A stretch of DNA of 43,552 nucleotides from Deltaproteobacteria bacterium. Its GTDB lineage: Bacteria; Desulfobacterota; Desulfobulbia; Desulfobulbales; Desulfurivibrionaceae. The position numbers and the translations under genes are program-made. The stretch covers positions 1 to 43,552 of the forward strand of contig JAPLJH010000039.1 of NCBI GenBank assembly GCA_026388695.1. Direction: 5' to 3'. This document shows, one piece after another, positions 33,318 to 41,665 of this stretch. Each line of letters opens with the position of its first letter. Within the stretch, counting starts at the first letter, position 1. The notes under the pieces were generated by a model. It had not been told where the DNA came from and made no database searches. It saw only the letters and a list, made by a program, of their open reading frames with translations.

Positions 33318-33342
33318 ATCTGGCCGTTTTAGGCAGCCAGAT
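33318..33342. terminator. Hairpin between mutL and purC
   Basis: ATCTGGC (33318-33324) and GCCAGAT (33336-33342) form a perfect 7-bp stem. An A-run precedes it on the plus strand, giving a T-run on the minus strand, so the terminator orientation is antisense to both neighbours. It may be a weak bidirectional terminator after mutL. Confidence 0.4.
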
Positions 33343-33503
33343 GGCATAAGGAACCGTACAGTAGACAGCATAAATGGCCTGTTGTTTCTGAACGGATTCT
33401 AAAAAAATATCGCGTAAGCGGCCGGGAAAATGTATCCTTTTCCGAAAGCATCCAGCATATCCATGCCGCATCGCGGCTGTAATTTTTCGATAAGGAAGAC
33501 GTC

Positions 33504-34394
33504 ATGACAACGCCGGTAACCCAAACGAATTTTGCCAATCTCCATCTGCTGCATCGCGGCAAGGTCCGCGATCTTTACGATGTGGAAGACCATCTGCTCA
33601 TGGTGGCCTCGGACCGAATCTCTGCCTATGACGTGGTCATGGATGATCCCATCCCAGACAAGGGCGCGATCCTGACCAAGCTTTCCCTGTTCTGGTTCGA
33701 TTATCTCAAGGACATTGTGCCCAATCATCTGATCACGGCAAATGTGGCGGAATATCCGGCTGCCTGCGCTCCGTACCGGGAGCAGTTGGCGGGCCGAAGC
33801 CTGCTGGTGAAAAAGGCCAAGCCCCTGCCGGTGGAGTGTATAGTCCGCGGCTATCTCTCCGGTTCGTTCTGGCAGGCCTATAAGAAAGACCCGAATGTTT
33901 GCGGCTTTGCCCTGCCTGCCGGGATGCGGGAGTCGGACAAGTTTCCCGAGCCGCTTTTCACCCCGTCCACCAAGGCGGCGCTTGGCATGCACGATGAGAA
34001 TATCTCCCTGGTCGAGATGGAAAATCTCCTGGGTAAGGAACAGACCGCCAAGATCAAGGACATCTGTGTGCGCCTCTACATGAAGGCTGCGGACTATGCC
34101 CGCAGCAGGGGCATCATCATTGCCGACACCAAGTTTGAACTGGGTATCTATAACGGCGAGATAATTCTCATTGATGAGGTGCTGACCCCGGATTCTTCCA
34201 GATTTTGGCCCCAAGATCAGTACCAGCCCGGCGCCGGGCAGCCGAGTTTCGACAAACAGTTTCTGCGGGACTATCTTTCCACCCTCAATTGGGGAAAGAA
34301 CCCGCCGCCGCCCAAGCTGCCCCAGGAAATCATCGAGAAAACCGCTTCCCGTTATCGGGAGGCGTTGGTCAAGATAACCGGCGGAGATATTTAA
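33504..34394 (+). CDS. purC: Phosphoribosylaminoimidazole-succinocarboxamide synthase (SAICAR synthetase)
   Basis: The 296-residue product joins CAIR and aspartate in purine synthesis. It has [32 protein letters not shown] at the start, [38 protein letters not shown] and [15 protein letters not shown] near the end. It is the longer, eukaryote-like form (about 295 residues) rather than the 240-residue E. coli form. AAGGA precedes ATG at 33504. It is separate from purD and purE in the same window. Confidence 0.96.
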   Translation: MTTPVTQTNFANLHLLHRGKVRDLYDVEDHLLMVASDRISAYDVVMDDPIPDKGAILTKLSLFWFDYLKDIVPNHLITANVAEYPAACAPYREQLAGRSLLVKKAKPLPVECIVRGYLSGSFWQAYKKDPNVCGFALPAGMRESDKFPEPLFTPSTKAALGMHDENISLVEMENLLGKEQTAKIKDICVRLYMKAADYARSRGIIIADTKFELGIYNGEIILIDEVLTPDSSRFWPQDQYQPGAGQPSFDKQFLRDYLSTLNWGKNPPPPKLPQEIIEKTASRYREALVKITGGDI

Positions 34395-34403
34395 AATTTA
34401 CAG

Positions 34404-34431
34404 CTCACAGCTTGCAGCTTTAAGCTGTGAG
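34404..34431. repeat. Hairpin between purC and the lipoprotein gene
   Basis: CTCACAGCTT (34404-34413) pairs perfectly with AAGCTGTGAG (34422-34431) around an 8-base loop. There is no T-run. I recall the motif AGCTCACAGCTTGCAGCTT as common intergenic sequence in related genomes, so this may be a simple dispersed hairpin. Confidence 0.5.
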
Positions 34432-34454
34432 TCCTTGTGCCGCGAGGTGGTGTG

Positions 34455-35168
34455 ATGTCGAGGCCCGTTGTCGGGGTCCTGTCCAGAACCGTTGCCCTCA
34501 TACCGATGGTCTTTGTTCTGCTCGGGCTTGCCGGTTGCGGGGTTTCCGGGAGCAGTGCCAGCGATGGCGTCAGGGAATTTTTCACCCCGACGGATGTTAG
34601 CATCATCCGTCATCATATGCAGCAGTATCGCGGCTCTTTGCGGGATTTCACCGCACGTCTGTACGCCAAGAATCCAAAATACGAGAAAGACCCGGCTAAA
34701 CAACGGCAAAAGATCGATGCCATTTTCGGTCCCCTGGCCATCGGGGAGCAGGTGTATGCCTACAAGCCCTCCCATGAAGTACTCACTGCGGCGTTTCAAG
34801 GGGAGGCGAGTGAGTCGGACCGGGTATACCTGCTGAGCCTTGGCCTGTGGAAAAGCATCCGGGAGGCTTACAATATTAAAGAAGATGATCTTTTTCTAAG
34901 CGGTCTCCAGGTCTCTCTGGAGCGGTTGCAGCGGCTACATCATAATGTCAGTCAGGTGAACTGGCGGTTGAAAACCTACAAGGACAAAAACGGAAAGCTA
35001 TTGTTCCTCACCAATGAGGCCGGGGAAAGCGGTTATCTCAATATGGGCTATGAGGTTATCATGACCCAGATTCTCACCCGCATTGAGGACGATATCATCA
35101 TGCGGGGAGGATTGCCGCAGCAATACATGTTCAAAATGTCCACCCTGTTTGTCGGCATCATCATCTGA
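34455..35168 (+). CDS. Predicted lipoprotein of unknown function
   Basis: The 237-residue product has a signal peptide ending in the lipobox LAGC (VFVLLGLAGCG), so it should be lipidated and envelope-anchored. The mature part is helical and charged: FFTPTDVSIIRHHMQQYRGSLRDFTARLYAKNPKYEKDP, then YLLSLGLWKSIREAYNI and a conserved-looking end IEDDIIMRGGLPQQYMFKMSTLFVGIII. I do not recognise the family. ATG at 34455 is preferred, with GAGGTGG upstream. It is downstream of purC and 6 bp before element copy 6. Confidence 0.75.
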   Translation: MSRPVVGVLSRTVALIPMVFVLLGLAGCGVSGSSASDGVREFFTPTDVSIIRHHMQQYRGSLRDFTARLYAKNPKYEKDPAKQRQKIDAIFGPLAIGEQVYAYKPSHEVLTAAFQGEASESDRVYLLSLGLWKSIREAYNIKEDDLFLSGLQVSLERLQRLHHNVSQVNWRLKTYKDKNGKLLFLTNEAGESGYLNMGYEVIMTQILTRIEDDIIMRGGLPQQYMFKMSTLFVGIII

Positions 35169-35174
35169 TCGCGG

Positions 35175-35280
35175 GCAACTGTCCAGCAGCACTGCATCTG
35201 CGTTGTCATCGGCCTGCTCATGTGCAATAGCACACTTCGCAGGCCTCTTCCTAGTATCTGCGGCACTGCTGAACAGTTGC
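35175..35280 (+). repeat. Dispersed palindromic element, copy 6
   Basis: GCAACTGTCCAGCAG and CTGCTGAACAGTTGC pair over 15 positions with a single C-A mismatch. The inner GGCCTGC/GCAGGCC stem and GTGC-aata-GCAC tip are intact. The first paired position after the closing G-C is C-G here where copy 1 has T-A, a compensatory change. The downstream flank has GGTTGAG at nearly the same distance as in copies 3 and 4. It lies between the convergent lipoprotein and dnaJ-like genes. Confidence 0.9.
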
Positions 35281-35325
35281 GTTTCTTGGTTGAGATCTGG
35301 ATAGTTAGTAGCAGGGCGGTTAACT

Positions 35326-36264
35326 CTACAGGCCGGACTCCTTCACCCTGTCCACCAGCTCCTTTTGTTCATCTGACAAGTCCTTGGGTACTGCCACCAA
35401 GATTTTCACCAGCAGGTCTCCCCGTGCGCCTCCAGGGCTGTCCGGCAATCCGTGTTTGCGCAGGCGCAGTTTTGCCTGGGGCTGACAGCCCGGCGGAACT
35501 TTGACCTTGAGCTGTTTGCCTTCCAGGGTCGGGACTTCCACCTCCGCGCCCAACACCGCCGAGCTGTAAGGTATTTGCAGGTCCATGCTGAGATGGGAAC
35601 CGTCCCGGACATAGGTCGGGTGCGGTTCCACCTTGATCAGCAGATACAGATCGCCTGATGGTCCGCCCATGGGGGAGGGGGAGCCCTTGCCGGAGATGCG
35701 TAGTTTCTTGCCGGTCTCGATTCCGGCGGGGATCTTTACGGAAACCTTTTCCGCTACAGCGCCGCGGCCAAGGGAGATGGTTTTTTCGGCGCCGTTCAGC
35801 ACTTCTTCGAGGGTGATGGGCAGTTCCAGGGAAAGATCATTGCCCTTTACCTGTTGCTGCTGGCGGAAATCCTGAAAGCCATGGCTCGCCCGCCCGCCTG
35901 CCCCTGGCTGGCGAAACATCTCCTCGAAACCGCCCCCGCCGCCGGAACTCCGAAAAGAAGCGCGGCCTCCCCCGAAGTTGATGCCGAATTCCCGCAGAAT
36001 ATCGCCCAGATCGGCGTTGCGGAAAATATCTTCCTGGGAATAGCGCTGCTGGAACCCGGCGGAGCCAACGGTGTCGTATTGCTGCCGCTTTTCCTTGTCG
36101 GAGAGAACGGCGTACGCCTCGCTGATCTTTTTAAACTGCTCCTCCGCCTCCTTATTGCCCTTGTTGCGGTCCGGGTGGTGCTTGAGGGCAAGTTTGCGGT
36201 AGGCTTTCTTGATTTCCTCCGGTGACGCGCTTTTTTCCACACCGAGTAATTTATAGTAATCCAT
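35326..36264 (-). CDS. cbpA: DnaJ-family co-chaperone, CbpA-type
   Basis: The 312-residue product has an N-terminal J domain ([34 protein letters not shown], with the HPD motif that stimulates DnaK). A Gly/Phe/Gln-rich linker follows (about 85-140), then two C-terminal substrate-binding beta domains ([42 protein letters not shown]). It lacks the DnaJ zinc-finger repeats, which is why CbpA type is preferred. It lies 59 bp downstream of ssb on the same strand. Confidence 0.93.
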   Translation of the reverse strand: MDYYKLLGVEKSASPEEIKKAYRKLALKHHPDRNKGNKEAEEQFKKISEAYAVLSDKEKRQQYDTVGSAGFQQRYSQEDIFRNADLGDILREFGINFGGGRASFRSSGGGGGFEEMFRQPGAGGRASHGFQDFRQQQQVKGNDLSLELPITLEEVLNGAEKTISLGRGAVAEKVSVKIPAGIETGKKLRISGKGSPSPMGGPSGDLYLLIKVEPHPTYVRDGSHLSMDLQIPYSSAVLGAEVEVPTLEGKQLKVKVPPGCQPQAKLRLRKHGLPDSPGGARGDLLVKILVAVPKDLSDEQKELVDRVKESGL

Positions 36265-36323
36265 ACCGAGCCTGCCTGTCTGTTCTGGCGTCTGTTATTA
36301 AATTGTTGTGCTGCAAAGAGCTG

Positions 36324-36734
36324 CTAGAACGGAACATCATCACCCATGACCGGCTCTGGAAAAGGCTGATCGTTGTATTGCTGGCCCTGGGAAGAATCTC
36401 CGCCACTGCCACGGGGGGAGAGCATCTTCATCTCCCGGGCCACGATCTCGGTGGTGTATTTGGTGTTGCCGTCCTTGTCATCCCATTTGCGGGTTTGCAG
36501 GCGGCCTTCAATGAAAACCTTGGAACCCTTTGACAGGTACTCGCCGCAAATCTCTCCCAGACGGCCAAAGGCCACGATCCGGTGCCATTCGGTCAACTCT
36601 TCCTTGGTGCCGTCCTGTTTTTTCCAGGTTTCCGTAGTGGCTACATTGAAGCTGGCGATGGCGGCTCCTGCCTGTGAGTAACGTACTTCCGGGTCTTTGC
36701 CGAGGTTGCCGATGAGGATGACTTTGTTGACCAT
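36324..36734 (-). CDS. ssb: Single-stranded DNA-binding protein
   Basis: The 136-residue product binds ssDNA in replication and repair. The OB fold begins [36 protein letters not shown] and includes [38 protein letters not shown] short Gly/Gln/Ser-rich linker leads to the acidic tail GDDVPF, which recruits partner proteins. AAGGAG lies just before ATG at 36734. The 233-bp gap upstream, to the radical SAM gene, shows no obvious terminator or ORF. Confidence 0.96.
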   Translation of the reverse strand: MVNKVILIGNLGKDPEVRYSQAGAAIASFNVATTETWKKQDGTKEELTEWHRIVAFGRLGEICGEYLSKGSKVFIEGRLQTRKWDDKDGNTKYTTEIVAREMKMLSPRGSGGDSSQGQQYNDQPFPEPVMGDDVPF

Positions 36735-36967
36735 TTCTTCTCCTTATATGTTTGATCGGGTTTGCAAAAGAAAGAGGCGTTGTTTGGGTAGCCCGCCCAT
36801 CATAACGGCTATTGCCTGAGCCTGCACCAACCTTTTCCGGAGCGCTCTGGTTTCGCGGTGTGGCGGGCGGGGTACGATATCCCATAGTAAGGATCGCCCG
36901 GGCAAAAATCAACACCCAAAAGGGTGGGCCATGGAATTGGCATCAGCTCCGCATGATGGCGGCGTGC

Positions 36968-38107
36968 TCAGGGCGGGCTGCATTTTTTACGGGCTGCCAG
37001 GTCGAGCATGGCGGGCAACCCGCCCCTTTCTTCCGGGGTAAAACCAAAAACATCCCGCCAGATCTCATCGCTCTCCATGCAAAAATACAGACAGGTTTCC
37101 GGGTCCAGATAGCGGGAAAGATGCTGCGCCATGTGTTGGTACATCTCGGTGCGCAGGGGGCGGAAATAGCGGAATTTGTTGTCCAACCCCAGGACAAACT
37201 CTTCATGGAAAAAGCGGGACCTGGGGAAACGCGCGGTGGCAATGCCTTTCAGGGCGGGGAGAAAGCGCAGCGCCCCCATGCTGATCCAAACGATGCTTGC
37301 CGCCGGAACCGTGGCAAAGAGCCGGTCAATCGTCTCTTTGTAGCCCTTTTCCCAGCCGGGATGATAGATGAGCGGGTCAAAATGAAAGGCCAGTTTGTAG
37401 CCCCAGGCGGCGCATTGGGCAGCCGCCGCCAGCCGTTGGTCTAGGCTGGCGGTGCGCAGCTCTTCCTTGGCCATGATTTCTGTGCTGTTGAGCGACCAGG
37501 CCATGATGGTGCGACCGCCATGCTCGCAGTGCTTAAGGTTGTCCAGGGCCACGGCCTTGGACTTCAGCTCAAGCACCGCGTTGGGCTGATCCCGGAAAAA
37601 TTCGATGAGGATTTTGCTCAAGCCCGTGACCCGGTCCAGGGCCATGCTGTCGGTGAATTCTCCGGTGCCGATGCGGCGGAAGGTTTGCGGGGCCTCGGCA
37701 AAGGTGGCGGTGAGCTCGGCCAGCAGATCCTCGGTATTTACAAAAAAAGAAAGCCAGGGGTTGTTGAGGTAGGCTTGCAGGATGCAGTAGACGCAGTCCA
37801 TGGGACAGTTCATGCCGACATTGAGCACCTGATAGTCGCAGCAACGGTATTCTCTGGTCGCGGGGCAGGGCTTGAGAAAGCGGCCTCGGTTTTTGCAGAG
37901 AATAAGATGTTTTTTCCCGCTGGTGAGGCTCAGGGGGCCGGACCCGGCAGTGGAAAGATCGAGGCCGGAGCGTGGCGCAATAATCCGCACATCCCGGCCG
38001 GGGAGATTGGCCAGGATATTTGTGGTGAGGGGCAGATCCCGGCAGTCTTCCTCTACATAGACATGTTGGATTATGCTGGCCGGATCAAGATTGGTGGTAT
38101 GGGGCAT
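36968..38107 (-). CDS. Spore-photoproduct-lyase-like radical SAM protein
   Basis: The 379-residue product has the radical-SAM cysteine motif CPMDCVYC (C101, C105, C108), followed by ILQAYLNNP, as in the SPL family, and AWSLNST and KLAFHFDPLIYHPGWEKGY, typical SPL-family blocks. The region that in Bacillus SPL carries the hydrogen-donating cysteine (about ACTSD) here reads GTGEFTDS, with no cysteine. Canonical thymine-dimer repair is therefore doubtful. Other cysteines occur near the N-terminus (CKNRGRFLKPC, RCCDYQ). AGGAAAGG precedes ATG at 38107. It is divergent from the hydrogenase operon. Confidence 0.83.
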   Translation of the reverse strand: MPHTTNLDPASIIQHVYVEEDCRDLPLTTNILANLPGRDVRIIAPRSGLDLSTAGSGPLSLTSGKKHLILCKNRGRFLKPCPATREYRCCDYQVLNVGMNCPMDCVYCILQAYLNNPWLSFFVNTEDLLAELTATFAEAPQTFRRIGTGEFTDSMALDRVTGLSKILIEFFRDQPNAVLELKSKAVALDNLKHCEHGGRTIMAWSLNSTEIMAKEELRTASLDQRLAAAAQCAAWGYKLAFHFDPLIYHPGWEKGYKETIDRLFATVPAASIVWISMGALRFLPALKGIATARFPRSRFFHEEFVLGLDNKFRYFRPLRTEMYQHMAQHLSRYLDPETCLYFCMESDEIWRDVFGFTPEERGGLPAMLDLAARKKCSPP

Positions 38108-38143
38108 GGCGTTTGCCTTTCCTGGTTGCGTTTTGGTTGCGGC

Positions 38144-38172
38144 ACCATACCGTAAAGAATCGGGTCGGCCAA
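38144..38172 (-). promoter_or_regulatory. Candidate sigma-70 promoter for the SPL-like gene
   Basis: On the minus strand TTGGCC (38172-38167) and TATGGT (38149-38144) are spaced by 17 bp, each matching four of six consensus bases. It lies 37 bp upstream of the start codon. Confidence 0.35.
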
Positions 38173-38183
38173 CGAGAAAATTC

Positions 38184-38213
38184 TTGACCCCCGGTTGGAA
38201 ATCGCGCTACTAT
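38184..38213 (+). promoter_or_regulatory. Candidate sigma-70 promoter for the hyb operon
   Basis: TTGACC (38184-38189) and TACTAT (38208-38213) are spaced by 18 bp. A leader of about 130 bases would follow, containing a small hairpin GGGGT-gat-ACCCC (38314-38326) shortly before the hybO ribosome binding site. No convincing sigma-54 or FNR site was found. Confidence 0.4.
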
Positions 38214-38347
38214 TTTTTAGGTGTTTATACCTATTCTCATCGTGCTTGACTTGTGGCCGGTTTTTATGATGCAATGATGGACAATCTTTTGAAGTTCCGC
38301 TGTTATTTTGTAAGGGGTGATACCCCACACACGTAAAGAGGCGAACG

Positions 38348-39472
38348 ATGAAAGAGCAGGATTTTGCCAGGGTCAGTGAGCGTCTGGACGGGATATCCCG
38401 TCGTGATTTCATGAAGTTCTGCACGGTGATCGCTGCCGGCATGGGGCTTCCCCTTGAGTTCGCGCCGCAGATCGCGGCGGCGATCACTGCCCCGCAACGC
38501 CCCCCGGTGATCTGGCTTTCCGGCTCGGCCTGCACCGGCTGCACCGAATCGTTGCTGCGGCCCTCTCATCCTTCCCTTGAACACCTCATCCTTGATCTCA
38601 TCTCCCTTGATTACAACGAAACCCTCAACGCCGGGGCCGGGCATCAGGCGGAAGCGGCTCTGCAGGCCTCGATTCAGAAGAATGCCGGCAAGTTCATTAT
38701 GGTGGTGGAAGGCGCCATCCCCGTAAAAGACGGCGGGGTGTACTGCATGATCGGCGGCAAGCCTTTCAGCGAAATCGTCCGTGATACCGCAGCCAAGGCA
38801 GCCGCGGTTATCGCCATTGGCTCCTGCGCCTCCTGGGGCGGGGTTGCTGCGGCAAAACCAAACCCCACCGGCTGCATTGGCGCGCCGGAGTTTCTCAAGG
38901 GCAAGACCGTGGTGACGATCCCCGGGTGCCCGCCCAATGCCTACAATTTTCTCTCCACCGTGATCCACTTCCTGACCTTTAAAAAATTGCCCGCCCTGGA
39001 TGAAAAAGGGAGACCGAAATTCGCCTATGGTCGCCTGATCCACGAAAATTGCGAACGCCGGCCCCATTTTGACGCAGGCCGGTTTGCCATCAAGTTCGGC
39101 GATGAGGGGCACCGGAAAGGCTATTGCCTGTTCAAGCTTGGCTGTAAGGGACCGATGACCTTTGCCAACTGTCCGGCCATCTTGTTTAACGAGGTCGGGC
39201 CAGGCGCCTGGCCGGTGGGTACGGGGCATCCCTGTTTCGGCTGCACCGAGGAAGGGGTGGGATTCAATATCCCGCTACATACCCAGGCCGACTTGAAGTA
39301 CATCACCCCTGGGGCGGCGTATCCGCACATCGTCACCGAGCGGGGAGAGGGCGCCTCGGTGGGCGCTGTGGCCCTTGTTGCCGGGGTGGCTGGCGTGGCG
39401 CTGGGAGCCGGGGTGGCGGTTGCCAAGAACCTTGGCAAGACCGAGCATGGGTCTTCGTCAAAGGGAGAATAG
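38348..39472 (+). CDS. hybO: [NiFe] hydrogenase small subunit (HybO-like, periplasmic)
   Basis: The 374-residue Fe-S subunit transfers electrons from the NiFe site. A twin-arginine signal (ISRRDFMKF, R18/R19) marks Tat export. The proximal cluster ligands start at C62 and C65 (SGSACTGCTES), with GSCASWGG and IPGCPPN further on. Medial and distal cluster cysteines lie in GYCLFKLGCKGP, NCPAILFN and GHPCFGCTEEG. A C-terminal hydrophobic helix (ASVGAVALVAGVAGVALGAGVAV) anchors it to the membrane. AGAGG precedes ATG at 38348. It is first in hybO-A-B-C. Confidence 0.95.
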   Translation: MKEQDFARVSERLDGISRRDFMKFCTVIAAGMGLPLEFAPQIAAAITAPQRPPVIWLSGSACTGCTESLLRPSHPSLEHLILDLISLDYNETLNAGAGHQAEAALQASIQKNAGKFIMVVEGAIPVKDGGVYCMIGGKPFSEIVRDTAAKAAAVIAIGSCASWGGVAAAKPNPTGCIGAPEFLKGKTVVTIPGCPPNAYNFLSTVIHFLTFKKLPALDEKGRPKFAYGRLIHENCERRPHFDAGRFAIKFGDEGHRKGYCLFKLGCKGPMTFANCPAILFNEVGPGAWPVGTGHPCFGCTEEGVGFNIPLHTQADLKYITPGAAYPHIVTERGEGASVGAVALVAGVAGVALGAGVAVAKNLGKTEHGSSSKGE

Positions 39473-39475
39473 GCC

Positions 39476-40426
39476 ATGAAGATACGACGCAGGGATTTTT
39501 TAAAAGGGGTTGCGGCCAGCACCCTGTTGCTTGCCGCAGAGCAAACCCCGGCCCAGGCCAAACGAGCCCGCAAGGATCTGCCCCCCAATGCCGTTGGTAT
39601 CCTGTACGACTCTACTCTCTGTGTCGGCTGTAAGGTCTGCGAACATGCCTGCAAACAGGCCAACAACAAGCCGGTGGAACACACCAACCCCAAGGAGCCG
39701 ATGTGGGATAATCCCCAGGATCTCTCCGCCAACACCCTGAATGTTATCAAGCGCTACGGCGTTGAAGGGCAAAAAGACACGGTCGATGGTTTTGCTTTCA
39801 TCAAGCGGCACTGCATGCACTGCCTTGATCCCGCCTGTGTTTCGGCCTGTCCGGCCTCGGCGCTGGTGAAAAATCCCGAGAACGGGGTGGTGACGTACAA
39901 CAAAAAGGCCTGCATCGGCTGCCGTTATTGCCAGGTGGCCTGCCCCTACAATATCCCCAAGTTTGAGTGGGATTCGCCCTTCCCCGAGATTACCAAGTGC
40001 CAGCTGTGCGCCCATCTTCTGGCCAAGGGCGGGATTTCCGCCTGCTGCGCTGCCTGCCCCACCGGGGCTTCCCTGTTCGGGCCGGTGGAAAAGCTGCGGC
40101 TTGAGGCCAAGCGGCGGTTGGGTATGAAATTGGGAGAGTATTACGATTTTCCGGTGGCCAATATTGATTCCACCGAGGTGCAGCAGCACCGGGCCGGCGG
40201 ATATGTCCAGCATGTGTATGGCGAGCGGGAGCTTGGCGGCTCCCAGGTTCTTTATCTGGCCGGGGTGCCGTTTGCCAACCTCGGCCTGCCCGATCTGCCC
40301 GAGGATTCCTATGTGGCCCTGGCGGACGGCATCCAGTACGCCATTTACAAAGGCATGGTTTATCCTCTCGTGGTCCTGGGCGGTCTGATCTACATCATCC
40401 GGAACAGGGAAGAGAAAAAGGAGTAG
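39476..40426 (+). CDS. hybA: Hydrogenase 2 ferredoxin-like subunit HybA
   Basis: The 316-residue periplasmic Fe-S protein links the hydrogenase dimer to the membrane subunit HybB. It has a Tat signal (RRRDFLKG), then four [4Fe-4S] cysteine clusters: LCVGCKVCEHACKQA, HCMHCLDPACVSACP, ACIGCRYCQVACP, and CQLCAHLL with ACCAACPTG. A C-terminal hydrophobic segment (GMVYPLVVLGGLIYII) anchors it. It starts 3 bp after hybO and is followed by hybB after 39 bp. Confidence 0.94.
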   Translation: MKIRRRDFLKGVAASTLLLAAEQTPAQAKRARKDLPPNAVGILYDSTLCVGCKVCEHACKQANNKPVEHTNPKEPMWDNPQDLSANTLNVIKRYGVEGQKDTVDGFAFIKRHCMHCLDPACVSACPASALVKNPENGVVTYNKKACIGCRYCQVACPYNIPKFEWDSPFPEITKCQLCAHLLAKGGISACCAACPTGASLFGPVEKLRLEAKRRLGMKLGEYYDFPVANIDSTEVQQHRAGGYVQHVYGERELGGSQVLYLAGVPFANLGLPDLPEDSYVALADGIQYAIYKGMVYPLVVLGGLIYIIRNREEKKE

Positions 40427-40465
40427 GGGCGCAAGTTCTGGCTTTTTACGGAAAGGAGTGTTCCC

Positions 40466-41602
40466 ATGCAGGAAAGACAAGTATTAGGAGGCAAGGTGCT
40501 GACCATACCTTTTAAGGTATGCGCTGCCATCGTGCTCATTGGCCTTTTTTTCATCGGCAAACGGTTCATCTTCGGAATCGGCTCGGTTTCCAACATGAAC
40601 GACGGCTATCCCTGGGGAATCTGGATCGCCTATGATGTGGTGGTGGGTACAGCCCTGGCCTGCGCCGGGTATTCCATCGCCCTGATCGTCTATGTATTCA
40701 ACAAGGGTGAATATTCGCCTCTGGTGCGGCCTGCTTTGATGACCAGTATGTTTGGCTATACCCTGGCCGGAATCTCCGTAATCTTCGACATTGGCCGTTA
40801 TTGGCAGGCCTATAACATCTTTCTGCCTTGGCTCAGCAACCTGCATTCGGTCATGTTCGAGGTGGCGCTGTGCATCGGCACCTATATCCTGGTGCTGTGG
40901 ATGGAGTTTGCTCCGGTTCTGTTGGATAAGTTCAAGGCAGATGAGTTGAAGGTCAGGCTCAACCGGATCATCTTCGTCTTTATCGCCCTGGGCATCCTCC
41001 TGCCCACCATGCATCAGTCCTCGCTAGGTACCATGATGCTCATGGCCGGACACAAGCTTTCCCCCCTCTGGTGGAGCGGTTTTCTGCCCCTGCTTTTTTT
41101 GATCACCGCCGTGGTCATTGGCTATGCCGCGGTGATTTTTGAGTCGCTTGTTGCCGCCATTGCCTTCAAGCGGCCCATGGAGATGCATCTGCTCAGCAAG
41201 ATCTCGGCACTCATGCCCTGGCTGCTTGGCCTTTATCTGGTGGTGCGGATCGAGGATGTGAACCTGCGGGGCTATCTGCCCCTGGCCTTTGACGGAGGAC
41301 TTCTGGGTAACCTCTTCCTTCTGGAAAATTTGTTGTTTCTAGCCGCCCTGCTGATTCTGGCCTATCCCAGCAACCGGCAGAGTCCGAGGCTGTTGTTCAT
41401 CGCCTCCTGCGCCATGCTGCTGGGGGGGAGCATGTACCGGTTCAACACCTATATAGTTGGCTTTGATCCCGGTACCGGCTGGCAGTATTTCCCCTCGGTG
41501 CCGGAACTGTTCATCACCTTCGGCATTATTGCTGCGGAAGTGATGGCCTACCTGTGGTTTGTCAAAACCTTGCCGGTGTTGCCCAAGCTCACCAAGGCAT
41601 AA
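40466..41602 (+). CDS. hybB: Hydrogenase 2 membrane subunit HybB (NrfD-like)
   Basis: The 378-residue integral membrane protein has about nine or ten hydrophobic helices and no heme-ligand pattern, as in the NrfD/PsrC family that exchanges electrons with menaquinone. Typical blocks are NMNDGYPWGIWIAYDVVVGTALACAGY, GISVIFDIGRYWQAYNIF, LPTMHQSSLGTMMLMAG and GGSMYRFNTYIVGFDPG. AAAGGAG precedes ATG at 40466. In E. coli this complex can pump protons and work in either direction. Confidence 0.94.
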   Translation: MQERQVLGGKVLTIPFKVCAAIVLIGLFFIGKRFIFGIGSVSNMNDGYPWGIWIAYDVVVGTALACAGYSIALIVYVFNKGEYSPLVRPALMTSMFGYTLAGISVIFDIGRYWQAYNIFLPWLSNLHSVMFEVALCIGTYILVLWMEFAPVLLDKFKADELKVRLNRIIFVFIALGILLPTMHQSSLGTMMLMAGHKLSPLWWSGFLPLLFLITAVVIGYAAVIFESLVAAIAFKRPMEMHLLSKISALMPWLLGLYLVVRIEDVNLRGYLPLAFDGGLLGNLFLLENLLFLAALLILAYPSNRQSPRLLFIASCAMLLGGSMYRFNTYIVGFDPGTGWQYFPSVPELFITFGIIAAEVMAYLWFVKTLPVLPKLTKA

Positions 41603-41665
41603 TGCATATTGGAAAGGTAAAGTCCAGCTCAGGGCCGGAAAGGTTCGTAAACAAGGAGATTGTTC

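Noticed and set aside
431-35280. CRISPR array or direct-repeat cluster explaining the repeated sequences
   Set aside because: The copies are palindromic, kilobases apart, in both orientations and without regular spacers.
431-35280. Simple Rho-independent terminators as the full explanation for the palindromes
   Set aside because: No T-run follows the outer stems, the conserved inner arms exceed what a terminator needs, and two copies lie upstream of genes. A partial terminator role is still possible.
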